This document shows positions 34,360 to 41,837 of a stretch of DNA of 64,000 nucleotides, one piece after another (the first letter of the stretch is position 1; each line of letters opens with the position of its first letter). The stretch lies in assembly GCA_900757655.1 (NCBI GenBank), contig CAAEOT010000021.1, positions 1 to 64,000 on the forward strand, read 5' to 3'. The notes beneath the pieces are model-generated. The model searched no databases. It was given only the letters and a program-made list of their open reading frames with translations, and had not been told where the DNA came from. A program made the position numbers and the translations under genes. The stretch comes from an uncultured Oscillospiraceae bacterium. Its GTDB lineage: Bacteria; Bacillota; Clostridia; Oscillospirales; Oscillospiraceae.

Positions 34360-34520
34360 ACAGTCGCCGCCCGAGGTGATAAATTTCGTAGCGACCACAC
34401 ACCCTTGAGGTAAAAAAGAGACGCAGGAGGATGCTACGCCTGCCGGGCGGCTTCTGCAGAAAGCGCGAGTTTCTTAGCGCTTATTGTGACAGAAAAGCGT
34501 AAAAAGGCAGCAGTTTTTTG
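34360..34520. other. Intergenic stretch after the homocysteine methyltransferase
   Basis: No gene was found. Bases 34366-34373 (GCCGCCCG) and 34443-34450 (CGGGCGGC) could pair over a distance of about 70 bases. AGGAGG is directly joined to an ATG at 34432 opening a 23-codon frame, but the zero spacing makes translation unlikely. Confidence 0.5.
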
Positions 34521-34549
34521 TTGACACAGCAAATTTTCTGTGAAATAAT
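34521..34549 (+). promoter_or_regulatory. Promoter of the candidate small RNA
   Basis: Consensus TTGACA (34521-34526), a 17-base spacer and AATAAT (34544-34549), with transcription expected to start near 34556. No ribosome-binding site with a credible frame follows. Confidence 0.78.
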
Positions 34550-34555
34550 GAACCT

Positions 34556-34684
34556 GTACTACGTAGGTACATCCGGTGCTGTGGGGTACACCGCGTGGGA
34601 CAACCGTTATGAGAGGAATGACCATCCCTCATAAACAGGAACGGAGCAGATACATCCCCCCGTATCTGCTCCGTTTTTCTTTTT
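34556..34684 (+). ncRNA. Candidate stand-alone structured small RNA
   Basis: A transcript of about 125 bases is defined by a consensus promoter and a strong intrinsic terminator with no gene between. Predicted elements in order: a short stem around CTACGTAG (about 34555-34572), GGTG...CACC (34575-34592), a 10-bp stem TTATGAG(A)GGA/TCCCTCATAA with loop ATGACCA (34607-34634), and a 13-bp terminator stem whose loop is ATCCCCCC. The downstream gene is on the other strand, so it is not a leader. I could not match it to 6S, SRP, tmRNA or a known riboswitch. It may be a trans-acting regulatory RNA with a C-rich loop. Confidence 0.68.
34641..34684 (+). terminator. Terminator of the candidate small RNA, with a six-C loop
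   Basis: ACGGAGCAGATAC pairs perfectly with GTATCTGCTCCGT around ATCCCCCC and is followed by TTTTTCTTTTT. Confidence 0.92.
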
Positions 34685-34689
34685 AAAAT

Positions 34690-35613
34690 TCATACGTCCA
34701 GCCGCCCGGCGTATTTCTTCCCGCCGACGGACAGCACCGCAAGCATGGCAAACACGGCGGCAAAGCCCATTGCATCCCAGACCGTAAACGGCGTATTGAG
34801 CAGCGTCACGGCCAGGATGGCCGCTGTGACCGGCTCAGCAAAGCCGTAGAGCACGCTCTTTTCCGGGCCGATGAGCTTCACGCCCGTCATATAGAGGTTG
34901 AAGGCCAGCAGGTTGCCGAAGAGCACCACAAACAAAATGCCGCCGACGCCGCGCAGCGACGGCGTATAACCGAGCGTCCAAGGGCGCATGGTCAGCTCAA
35001 AGAGCACGGCACCCATCAAAAACGCCCATGCCTGCAGCATGCTGACCGGATAATCGCGCAGCTCCCGGCGCGGACAGAGGCAGTTATACACTGTCACGCA
35101 CACCGCGCACGCAACGCCCGCGATCAGCGCCACCGGCGACACGGCAAACGCAGTCAGGTCGCCGTGCGTGGTCAGCAGCGTCACGCCGAGCAGCGCCAGC
35201 ACGATGCTGGCAATCTCATACGCACGCGGCTTTCTGTGCGCGCCCGCGCAGGCGACCAGCAGCACCATCACCGGCGACAGATCCTGCATGATTGTGCCGA
35301 TCGCCGCGTTGGAAAACTGAATGGTCAGAAAATAAAGAAACTGGCTCAGGCTGATGCCGAAAACGCCGTAGAGCACCAGCATCACCGTGCTGCCGCGCTG
35401 CCGCCATGGGGCGAACAGCAGCCGCCGGTCCTTCACCAGCCAGTATACGAACAAAATCAGGCCCGCCAGGCCCAGACGGATCGGGATCAGCCACGTGGTC
35501 TGCATGGCCTCATGCGTAAAGAGATACTGCCCCATCGTGCCGGAAATGCCCCAGCACACACCACCGCCCGCTGCCATCAGCGCGCCCTTGAGCTGTCGGC
35601 TCATCGCAAACAT
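34690..35613 (-). CDS. EamA/DMT-family transporter
   Basis: This is a ten-helix drug/metabolite transporter with two EamA repeats (about 10-145 and 160-300). The N-terminal AAGGGVCWGISGTMGQYLF and the second-repeat LIGPEKSVLYGFAEPV (the P-E-x-x-x-x-Y pattern before the ninth helix) are typical. The product is 307 aa. The start is uncertain between the ATG at 35613 and the ATG at 35604, since the GAGG is poorly spaced for both. It follows cbiO on the same strand by 67 bases, but the family gives no reliable substrate. A role in the cobalt or methyl region is possible and unproven. Confidence 0.87.
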   Translation of the reverse strand: MFAMSRQLKGALMAAGGGVCWGISGTMGQYLFTHEAMQTTWLIPIRLGLAGLILFVYWLVKDRRLLFAPWRQRGSTVMLVLYGVFGISLSQFLYFLTIQFSNAAIGTIMQDLSPVMVLLVACAGAHRKPRAYEIASIVLALLGVTLLTTHGDLTAFAVSPVALIAGVACAVCVTVYNCLCPRRELRDYPVSMLQAWAFLMGAVLFELTMRPWTLGYTPSLRGVGGILFVVLFGNLLAFNLYMTGVKLIGPEKSVLYGFAEPVTAAILAVTLLNTPFTVWDAMGFAAVFAMLAVLSVGGKKYAGRLDV

Positions 35614-35680
35614 CGACCTCGCTATCCATCGGAATACGCGCTATTATAGCAGACGGCGTTCACGGCTTCAAGCGCTGATT

Positions 35681-36421
35681 TCACGATTTTTTCGCCCGCT
35701 CCGGCACACCGGCAAGGCAAAACGGCAGTTCCAGCGAGTGCTGCTCGAGCAGCGCCCGGTCGCGCAGGATCTCCCCCGCCGGGCCGTCGGCCGCGATCTG
35801 CCCGTCGTGCAGCAGCAGAACGCGGTCACACGTCTCGAGCACGAGGTCCAGATCGTGCGTCGCGATGATCTTCGTCACCGGCAGCGCGTTGAGCGTGCGG
35901 ATGAGCGTGCGGCGGTTTTTCGGGTCGAGCGCCGTGGACGGCTCGTCCATGAGCATGATCTTCGGCTGCATGGCGAGGATGGTCGCGATGGCGGCCATGC
36001 GCTTTTCACCGCCGGAGAGCTTGTGGTTGCGGCGGTTTTTCAGGTGGGTGAGATTCAGCTCCGCGAGCGTCCGATCCACGAGCGCCTCCGCCTCCGGGCG
36101 GGGCATGCCGTAATTGAGCGGGCCGAAGAGCATGTCCTCAAACACCGTCGGCATGAACATCTGGTTGTCCGAATCCTGCAGGACATAGCCCAGCCGCCGG
36201 CGGATGGCCGCGAGGTTGCCGCGGTTCATCTCCAGGCCGTCGATCGTGATCGTGCCGGAGACGGTGATAAGCCCCAGCGCCGCTTTCATGAGCGTGGACT
36301 TGCCCGCACCGTTGGCGCCAATCAGACCGACCTGCTCACCCTCGGAAACGGAAAACGATAAATCATTCAAAATCGTGCGCTCGCCCGGATAGGCGAACGA
36401 AACATGGTCAAAACACAGCAT
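35681..36421 (-). CDS. cbiO: Cobalt ECF transporter ATPase CbiO
   Basis: This ATPase energises cobalt import with CbiQ and CbiM. The 246-aa protein has Walker A GANGAGKST near 35, the Q-loop segment LQDSDNQMF typical of ECF ATPases, the signature LSGGEKRMAAIA near 137 and Walker B IMLMDEPSTALDP. GGAGG lies upstream of the ATG at 36421, and the gene starts 12 bases after cbiQ. The context identifies the metal as cobalt, or less likely nickel. Confidence 0.93.
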   Translation of the reverse strand: MLCFDHVSFAYPGERTILNDLSFSVSEGEQVGLIGANGAGKSTLMKAALGLITVSGTITIDGLEMNRGNLAAIRRRLGYVLQDSDNQMFMPTVFEDMLFGPLNYGMPRPEAEALVDRTLAELNLTHLKNRRNHKLSGGEKRMAAIATILAMQPKIMLMDEPSTALDPKNRRTLIRTLNALPVTKIIATHDLDLVLETCDRVLLLHDGQIAADGPAGEILRDRALLEQHSLELPFCLAGVPERAKKS

Positions 36422-36433
36422 ATGCGCCCCTCC

Positions 36434-37234
36434 TCAGGCAAAAAGTCCGCCCAGCAGCACCGGCAGATTGTACAGCCGCGCCAGAACGATCAGCGCCGCG
36501 CAGCCAATGGCAAACAGCCACGAGGCCCGGCTCGACGGCCGGCCCTGCGCGTAATGGAACTCTCCATGATAGCCGCGCAGCTCCATGCTCTCGTAGAGCG
36601 CAGTCGCGCGGTCCATGCTGCGCAGCAGCAGCTGACCCAGGAACGAGCCCCAGGCGGAAATATGCACACCCTTCTGCCCCGGCGCGCGCAGGCGGTAGGC
36701 ATCCGTCATGATGGCCGCCTCGTCAAGCAGCACGGAGATGTACCGGAACGTGAGCAGCAGCAGCGACGTGAGCACTTTCGGCACGTGCAGCTGCCGCAGC
36801 GCGCGGCAGACGTCCTCAATGCTCGTCGTCGCCGCGAGCAGGAACGACGCCATGAGGCAGAAGATGCCCTTCATCATCAGCGTCAGCATGGAGATCACGC
36901 CGCCGCTGACGCCGACCGTGCCGATATACAGCACGATCTGCTTGTCGAAGAAGGGGTTGAACAGCCCCACCGCGCACACGAGCGGCATGACCACGCGCAG
37001 CTTGTGAAAGCACGTGTGCACCGGGATCATGCTGACCTGATAGCCGACAAGCGGGAAGAGCACCATGACGAACACGCCCGAGATGTCGTACTTATGAAAT
37101 GAGACCGTCACGACGATGTAGAGCACGGTCACAAAAAGCTTGGACAGCGGACTGAGCCGGTGCATCGGCGAATCCTGCGCTGCCAGCTCGTCCATGGCCC
37201 GCAGCTCGACACTGGCCTGCTGTGCTTTGTTCAC
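36434..37234 (-). CDS. cbiQ: Cobalt ECF transporter transmembrane component CbiQ
   Basis: CbiQ couples the ATPase to the metal-binding subunit. The 266-aa protein has about five or six membrane segments. It carries the coupling motif near RSMDRATALYESMELRGY, which fits the A-R-G pattern of ECF T-components. The start is a GTG at 37234 with GGAGG 9 bases upstream. It lies between a terminator-like hairpin after cbiM and cbiO. Confidence 0.9.
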   Translation of the reverse strand: MNKAQQASVELRAMDELAAQDSPMHRLSPLSKLFVTVLYIVVTVSFHKYDISGVFVMVLFPLVGYQVSMIPVHTCFHKLRVVMPLVCAVGLFNPFFDKQIVLYIGTVGVSGGVISMLTLMMKGIFCLMASFLLAATTSIEDVCRALRQLHVPKVLTSLLLLTFRYISVLLDEAAIMTDAYRLRAPGQKGVHISAWGSFLGQLLLRSMDRATALYESMELRGYHGEFHYAQGRPSSRASWLFAIGCAALIVLARLYNLPVLLGGLFA

Positions 37235-37257
37235 GTGTACTCACCTCCCCCATTGGT

Positions 37258-37305
37258 GCAAAAACGCCCATTGCGGCAAGCTCCGAATGGAGCTTGCCGC
37301 ATGGG
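37258..37305 (-). terminator. Attenuator-like terminator between cbiM and cbiQ
   Basis: On the minus strand CCCATGCGGCAAGCTCC pairs with GGAGCTTGCCGC(A)ATGGG around a 4-base loop, then GCGTTTTTG follows. It lies inside the operon, so cbiQO expression would depend on read-through or another promoter. Confidence 0.8.
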
Positions 37306-37331
37306 TCGTATCCGGATGTCTGGTATCGAGA

Positions 37332-38411
37332 TCAGGATTGATGGCGCTTCTTGTGCCGGCAGATCCCGCCGACACCGCAGATGAGCGCCGCTGCCGCCGC
37401 TACGATGGCAGCACCCGCCACGCCGGACACGGACGTGCCAGCTGCGGAATCGCTCCCGGCGAAGGAATAGTCCGGCAGGAACGCCGTCTTTTCCTGCACG
37501 GCGCCAGCCTTATCGGCCGCGCTGCTCTGCACGCCGTAGCTGTCCTCGTCGAGGCCCATGTTCTGCGTGTAGCCAGCGTCGCTGTTGCCAAACAGCGACC
37601 ACTCCAGCCCATCGGGGTTGCCGCTGGCCAGCAGCGACAGGCCGCCGCCGACGAGCACCGCCGCAAGGGCGATGACCGCGATCGTGCCCTTGAACGAGAC
37701 CTTACCGGCAACTTCTCCGCCCGTGGACACATCGCGCAGCAGCTCCGGCCGCGCCTCATAGAGGAACAGCAGCACCGCAGCCGTGATGAGGCCCTCGATC
37801 AGGCCGATGGCCAAATGAATGGGCTGCATGATGGCGCAGAACGCGCCGAACGGCAGATCCGTGATGCCGGAGAGCGTCGTCTCCAGCACGACCGAGAACG
37901 CGCCAAGCTGCAGCGTCAGCACACAGCCGAGCACGGACGCGAGCGTGATCTTGAGGCGGTTCGCCGCCCGCTCGCCGCGGCGTGCAAAGCAGTGGCTTCG
38001 CATCAGCGGCCGATAGATGAGAAAATATCCGACAAAGCAGCCGTAAAACGCCATGTTCCAGACGTTCGCGCCCAGCGCCATCAGGCCGCCGTCGGCAAAG
38101 AACAGGCTCTGGATCGTAAGGATCACGATCATGGACAAGAATCCCGCCCACGGCCCAAGCACCGACGTGAGCAGCAATCCGCCGCACAGATGGCCGGACG
38201 AGCCGGTGCCGGGGATGGTGTAGTTGATCATCTGCCCCGCGAACACGAGCGCCGACATGACGGCCATGGTCGGCAGCTTCTTGGCCGCCGAGGTCAGATC
38301 CTGCTTTTCTTCCTTGTGCAGCTCCACGATCGAGGCCCCCGCAACGACCGCAGAAGCGGCATACATCACACCGGCGACTGCCGGCGTGAGCAACGCATCT
38401 GCCATATGCAT
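37332..38411 (-). CDS. cbiM: Cobalt ECF substrate-binding subunit CbiM with PDGLE (CbiN-like) C-terminus
   Basis: CbiM binds the metal ion using its extreme N-terminus. The ATG at 38411 is chosen because the product then starts MHMADALLTP, placing the metal-ligand His at position 2 as the family requires; starting at the GTG at 38420 would break this. The 359-aa protein has about seven membrane segments in the CbiM part (1-220). A C-terminal region with an NPDGLEWSLFG motif near 285 and a final helix replaces a separate CbiN. It is the first gene of cbiMQO, close to the corrinoid methyltransferase cluster. No cobalamin riboswitch was seen upstream. Confidence 0.92.
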   Translation of the reverse strand: MHMADALLTPAVAGVMYAASAVVAGASIVELHKEEKQDLTSAAKKLPTMAVMSALVFAGQMINYTIPGTGSSGHLCGGLLLTSVLGPWAGFLSMIVILTIQSLFFADGGLMALGANVWNMAFYGCFVGYFLIYRPLMRSHCFARRGERAANRLKITLASVLGCVLTLQLGAFSVVLETTLSGITDLPFGAFCAIMQPIHLAIGLIEGLITAAVLLFLYEARPELLRDVSTGGEVAGKVSFKGTIAVIALAAVLVGGGLSLLASGNPDGLEWSLFGNSDAGYTQNMGLDEDSYGVQSSAADKAGAVQEKTAFLPDYSFAGSDSAAGTSVSGVAGAAIVAAAAALICGVGGICRHKKRHQS

Positions 38412-38448
38412 GGGATGCACCGCCTTTCCCTTCGTTTCTTATGACAAG

Positions 38449-38478
38449 ATTATAACGCACCAGCCGCTTCCTGTACAA
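38449..38478 (-). promoter_or_regulatory. Promoter of cbiM
   Basis: TTGTAC (38478-38473), an 18-base spacer and consensus TATAAT (38454-38449) on the minus strand, about 40 bases before the ATG. A run of eight G (38484-38491) lies just upstream of the -35 box. Confidence 0.7.
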
Positions 38479-38529
38479 GCTCCGGGGGGGGATTCGTTGC
38501 TCAACACTTTCTCTCCCTGTGATGAAAAA

Positions 38530-38577
38530 CGAAAAAAAAGTTGGTGCCGGATGCGATTTGCATCCGGCGCCAGCTGA
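38530..38577 (-). terminator. Terminator of the second EamA transporter gene
   Basis: On the minus strand TGGCGCCGGATGC pairs with GCATCCGGCACCA around a short loop and is followed by eight T. It begins 4 bases past the stop codon at 38581 and separates that gene from cbiM. Confidence 0.92.
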
Positions 38578-38580
38578 TTT

Positions 38581-39459
38581 TCATGGATGGGCAGCATCAC
38601 GCCGCCGGTTATAAAGAAACATGCCGACCCCCGCGCCGCAGATGAGCATATAGCCCAGAACGCTGAGCCAATCCGGCACCTCGCCAAAGACGAAAAAGCC
38701 CAGCGCGGCCGCAAAGAGCACCTGCGTATAATCATACACCGAGATCTCCTTGGCCGGCGCGCAGACATACGCCTTCGTGATGCCGAGCTGCCCGACGCAC
38801 GCAAACGCCCCCGCCAGCAGAAGATAGATCAGCTGCCGCGCGCTCAGCGGCTCATAATCCAGCAGCAGAAGCGGCAGGCAGACCAGACAGGAGAATGCCG
38901 AGAAATAAAACACGATGCGGCTACCGTTTTCCCCGCGCGCGCCGAGATAGCGCACAAACGTATACGCAGCGCCCGCGCCCAATCCGCCGAGCGCACCGGC
39001 CAGCGCCGGAAGCGCCTGAGGATTATCGAAGCTCGGTTTGATGATGCACACACTGCCGCCGAAGGCGACCAGAACGCCGAGCACCTGCACAAGGTTCGGC
39101 TTTTCGCGCAGCAGGAAAATCGAAAACACGATGGCGAAAAACGGCGAGAGCTTGTTGAGCATGTTCGCATCCGGCAGGTTCAGCTTGCCGATGGCATAAA
39201 AATTGCACAGCAGACCCAGCGTGCCGAAAAAGCACCGGCCGAACAGCGCCGGGAGGTTGCGCCGCTCCGGCAGGAACGACGTGTGGCTACGCAGCATGAG
39301 GATGACGATGAAAATGAGCGCAACAAAGTTGCGGAAGAATGCCTTTTCAAACGACGGCAGATCGCCCGCCAGCTTCACGAACATGGACATGAGCGAAAAG
39401 CCGAACGCCGCGATGAGGACATAGACGATGCCCTGTGTTTTTTGACTGCGTTTTTGCAT
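38581..39459 (-). CDS. EamA/DMT-family transporter
   Basis: This 292-aa exporter-type protein has ten predicted helices and two EamA repeats. Landmarks are MFVKLAGDLPSFEKAFFRN in the first repeat and TQVLFAAALGFFVFGEVPD in the second, the latter being the usual hallmark. It is not closely similar to the other EamA protein at 34690. The ribosome-binding site is weak (GAGAAAACCG). It has its own promoter and terminator and is therefore a single-gene unit. The substrate is unknown. Confidence 0.88.
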   Translation of the reverse strand: MQKRSQKTQGIVYVLIAAFGFSLMSMFVKLAGDLPSFEKAFFRNFVALIFIVILMLRSHTSFLPERRNLPALFGRCFFGTLGLLCNFYAIGKLNLPDANMLNKLSPFFAIVFSIFLLREKPNLVQVLGVLVAFGGSVCIIKPSFDNPQALPALAGALGGLGAGAAYTFVRYLGARGENGSRIVFYFSAFSCLVCLPLLLLDYEPLSARQLIYLLLAGAFACVGQLGITKAYVCAPAKEISVYDYTQVLFAAALGFFVFGEVPDWLSVLGYMLICGAGVGMFLYNRRRDAAHP

Positions 39460-39491
39460 AACGGTTTTCTCGATTCTTGCAAAGTCAATCT

Positions 39492-39519
39492 ATTATACAA
39501 CGCACTGCCGCGCTGTCAA
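39492..39519 (-). promoter_or_regulatory. Promoter of the second EamA transporter gene
   Basis: TTGACA (39519-39514), a 16-base spacer and TATAAT (39497-39492) on the minus strand, about 35 bases before the ATG. Confidence 0.85.
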
Positions 39520-39534
39520 GCCGCACAGAGCGCG

Positions 39535-39570
39535 AAAAAGGCGCCCGGCCGGACACCGGGCGCCTTTTCG
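39535..39570. terminator. Terminator after hsp20
   Basis: AAAAGGCGCCCGG pairs with CCGGGCGCCTTTT around a 7-base loop, with A and T runs on the two sides. It lies about 60 bases beyond the hsp20 stop. Confidence 0.9.
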
Positions 39571-39627
39571 ATAGGGGGATGAAAGGAAATATGAGAGATG
39601 AGAGGATTTACGGATTTGTGCCCTCGA

Positions 39628-40062
39628 TCACTCGATCTCGAGGTGCTTGGACTCCGGCTTTACCGGGGCTTTCTTGGGCATGGTCAGCGTCAGGACGCCG
39701 TTTTCATAGGCGGCCTTGATGTTCTCGACGTCGATCTCGGACACGTTGAAGCTTCTGGAATAAGAACCATAGTAACGCTCGCGGCGGATGTAATCACCCT
39801 TGTTGTCCTTTTCGTCGTTGCTGTCCTTATGCTCGGCCTGGATGGACAGGATATCGTCGTCGATGTCAATGTGGATGTCTTCCTTGCGGAAGCCAGGCAG
39901 GTCGGCCTCAAGCTTGTAGCCGTCCGCCGTCTCGGAAATGTCGGTACGGAACGGATTGACCTGCTGGTCACCCCAGAAATTCTTCTCCATCTGTTCCAGT
40001 TCGCGGAACGGATTGTAGCTCATACGATAGCTTCTGCGGTCAAAAGGCATGATTTCGAACAT
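39628..40062 (-). CDS. Small heat shock protein, Hsp20/alpha-crystallin family
   Basis: This is an ATP-independent holdase chaperone that keeps unfolded proteins soluble. The 144-aa protein has a short N-terminal arm and the alpha-crystallin domain (about 38-135). The DLPGFRKEDIHIDI stretch and the conserved GVLTLTMPKK near the end mark the domain. AGGAGG lies 8 bases before the ATG. A CIRCE operator lies about 138 bases upstream, indicating HrcA repression and heat induction. It is the only chaperone gene in the window. Confidence 0.94.
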   Translation of the reverse strand: MFEIMPFDRRSYRMSYNPFRELEQMEKNFWGDQQVNPFRTDISETADGYKLEADLPGFRKEDIHIDIDDDILSIQAEHKDSNDEKDNKGDYIRRERYYGSYSRSFNVSEIDVENIKAAYENGVLTLTMPKKAPVKPESKHLEIE

Positions 40063-40199
40063 TTTATATTCCTCCTAGAATTCTATACATGGTAATGATT
40101 TTCTCGAGCGTTCGTTTTATTTCTCTCGCTCTTTACGATATATAAATTACTATACAATTATGAATAAATAAAGTATATTCCGTGAACAAAATGTAAACG

Positions 40200-40226
40200 T
40201 TAGCACTCTTTTGGATTGAGTGCTAA
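40200..40226. promoter_or_regulatory. CIRCE operator (HrcA binding site)
   Basis: The perfect 9-9-9 element TTAGCACTC-N9-GAGTGCTAA matches the CIRCE consensus. It lies upstream of hsp20 and only 7 bases beyond the rlmA stop. The same palindrome, extended by AACG/CGTT and followed by TTTTT on the plus strand, could also act as an RNA hairpin. Confidence 0.93.
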
Positions 40227-40232
40227 CGTTTT

Positions 40233-41054
40233 TCATGCTTTCTGATAGATCAGGAGGGCAAATTCGGTTTCCGTGGTCAGGGTGTCGCGTGCATGGAGCT
40301 TTGCCTGATCGCGCGCGCCGGTCTTATAGTAATACGGCGTCATGCAAAAGAGTGCCTCGATATCGGCATTCGTGCGCAGGGTGATCGTGCCGCGCAGCGT
40401 CCGCTGCTCCGCGAGTGTAAAGCCGGGCAGCGCCGGGTCGGGGACGGTGTTTTCATACGGGTGGTCGTACACCGCCTGCTTGAGTCCCCAGAGATGGCGC
40501 TCAAGTGGGATGACGCGCAGCAGCACCCCATTGGTGCGCAGCACACGCGCAAACTCAGCCGCATCGTGCGGCGCAAACACGTTCAGCAGCAGGTCACAGC
40601 TCGCGTCCGCGACCGGCAGGTGCGCAATGCTGGCCACGGCCAGCGTCAGCTCCGGCGCACGCCGGTGCGCGCAGATAAGCGCGTCACGCGAGATATCCAC
40701 GCCGCAAATGGAGGGGCTTCTCCCCTGCGCCTGCAGCGCGTGCAGGACGCAGGCGGTGTAATACCCCTCGCCGCAGCCGGCGTCGAGCACGTCTGCGTCT
40801 CCGGAGGTATATTCTGCCGCGGCGGCGGCGATCGCATCGCGCAGCGGCGCATAATAGCCCGCGTCCAGAAACGCGGTGCGCGCGGCCACCATGCGCTGAT
40901 CGTCGCCGTGGCGCTTGTCTTTGGACCGGTTCGTGCGCAGCAGATTCACATAGCCCCGCCGCGCGAGGTCATAGCAGTGCCCCGCGTCGCAGCGCAGGGA
41001 TCGCTCCTCCCGGTGCAGCACACCACCGCAGACGGGACAGGTCAGTTCCGGCAT
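40233..41054 (-). CDS. rlmA: 23S rRNA (guanine) methyltransferase RlmA-like
   Basis: The enzyme methylates a guanine in hairpin 35 of 23S rRNA (position 745 or 748) with S-adenosylmethionine. The ATG at 41054 has AAAGGAG upstream and puts the zinc motif at the N-terminus: Cys6-x2-Cys9 with Cys22-x3-His26. The following segments YVNLLRTNRSKDKRHGD and the SAM motif LDAGCGEGYY (about 90-99) are typical. The product is 273 aa. Whether it is RlmA(I) or the tylosin-resistance type RlmA(II) cannot be decided here. It ends just before the CIRCE element. Confidence 0.9.
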   Translation of the reverse strand: MPELTCPVCGGVLHREERSLRCDAGHCYDLARRGYVNLLRTNRSKDKRHGDDQRMVAARTAFLDAGYYAPLRDAIAAAAAEYTSGDADVLDAGCGEGYYTACVLHALQAQGRSPSICGVDISRDALICAHRRAPELTLAVASIAHLPVADASCDLLLNVFAPHDAAEFARVLRTNGVLLRVIPLERHLWGLKQAVYDHPYENTVPDPALPGFTLAEQRTLRGTITLRTNADIEALFCMTPYYYKTGARDQAKLHARDTLTTETEFALLIYQKA

Positions 41055-41114
41055 TCCGGCTCCTTTCCGCAGAAAACCGCGCAGCCGGTCAGGCCGCGCG
41101 GTTGCAATGTCCAC

Positions 41115-41837
41115 TTACAGCACCTTGGCCAAAAAGTCCTGCAGGCGCGCGCACTGCGGGTGCTCGAAGATATCCTTCGGCGTGCCGGACTCGGCGATCT
41201 TGCCGTCGGCCATGAACAGCACGCGGTCGCCCACCTCGCGGGCGAAGCCCATCTCGTGCGTGACGACGACCATCGTCATACCCTCGTGCGCCAGCTCCTT
41301 CATAACGTCGAGCACTTCGCCGACCATCTCGGGGTCGAGCGCGCTCGTCGGCTCGTCAAAGAGCATGACCTTTGGGTGCATGGCAAGCGAACGCACGATG
41401 GCGATGCGCTGCTTCTGGCCGCCGGAGAGCGCGGACGGATAGCTGTCGCCGCGGTCGGCCAGACCGACGCGGGCCAAGAGCTTGTCCGCCTCCGCATCCG
41501 CCTCTGCCTGCGACATGAGCTTCGTCTGCACGGGCGCAAGCGTGATATTCTTGCGCACGGTCATGTTCGGGAACAGATTGAAGTGCTGGAACACCATGCC
41601 CATCTGGCGGCGCATGGCATCGATATTCACCTTCGGGTCGGTGATCTCCGTACCGGCAAAGGTGATGGTGCCGGCCGTTGGCTGCTCGAGCAGGTTCAGG
41701 CAGCGCAGGAACGTCGACTTACCGGAGCCGGAGGGGCCGATAATGACCACGTTCTCGCCGGGGCTGACATGCTCGGAAATATCATCGAGCACGAGATGGT
41801 CGCCGAACGATTTGGACAGGTGTTTAACGTCGATCAC
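41115..41837 (-). CDS. Polar amino-acid ABC transporter ATP-binding protein (GlnQ-type)
   Basis: This ATPase powers a polar amino-acid importer. The start is a GTG at 41837 (IDVKHLSKSFGDH), with GGAGG upstream; the longer frame to 41864 precedes that site. The 240-aa length is the family norm. Walker A GPSGSGKST, the signature LSGGQKQRIAIVR, Walker B VMLFDEPTSALDPEM and the switch VVTHEMGFA are all present. The start overlaps the permease stop by 14 bases. The operon order is binding protein, permease, ATPase. Confidence 0.94.
   Translation of the reverse strand: MIDVKHLSKSFGDHLVLDDISEHVSPGENVVIIGPSGSGKSTFLRCLNLLEQPTAGTITFAGTEITDPKVNIDAMRRQMGMVFQHFNLFPNMTVRKNITLAPVQTKLMSQAEADAEADKLLARVGLADRGDSYPSALSGGQKQRIAIVRSLAMHPKVMLFDEPTSALDPEMVGEVLDVMKELAHEGMTMVVVTHEMGFAREVGDRVLFMADGKIAESGTPKDIFEHPQCARLQDFLAKVL

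Noticed and set aside
34432..34503. 23-codon frame starting right after AGGAGG
   Set aside because: Zero spacing between the site and ATG, and no similarity; the AGGAGG is probably chance in a GC-rich stretch.
34556..34684. Considered 6S RNA, SRP RNA, 6C RNA and a leader riboswitch for the small RNA
   Set aside because: Lacks the SRP tetraloop and GGAAGGAAGCAG-like core, is too short for 6S, has only one C-rich loop rather than two as in 6C, and no same-strand gene follows.
38421..38580. Looked for a cobalamin riboswitch before cbiM
   Set aside because: No B12-box-like conserved core was found; the region contains only a terminator and a promoter.
40200..40232. CIRCE palindrome as a plain intrinsic terminator
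   Set aside because: The 9-9-9 arrangement matches the HrcA operator exactly and lies upstream of a heat-shock gene; a T run exists only on the strand that has no gene ending there.
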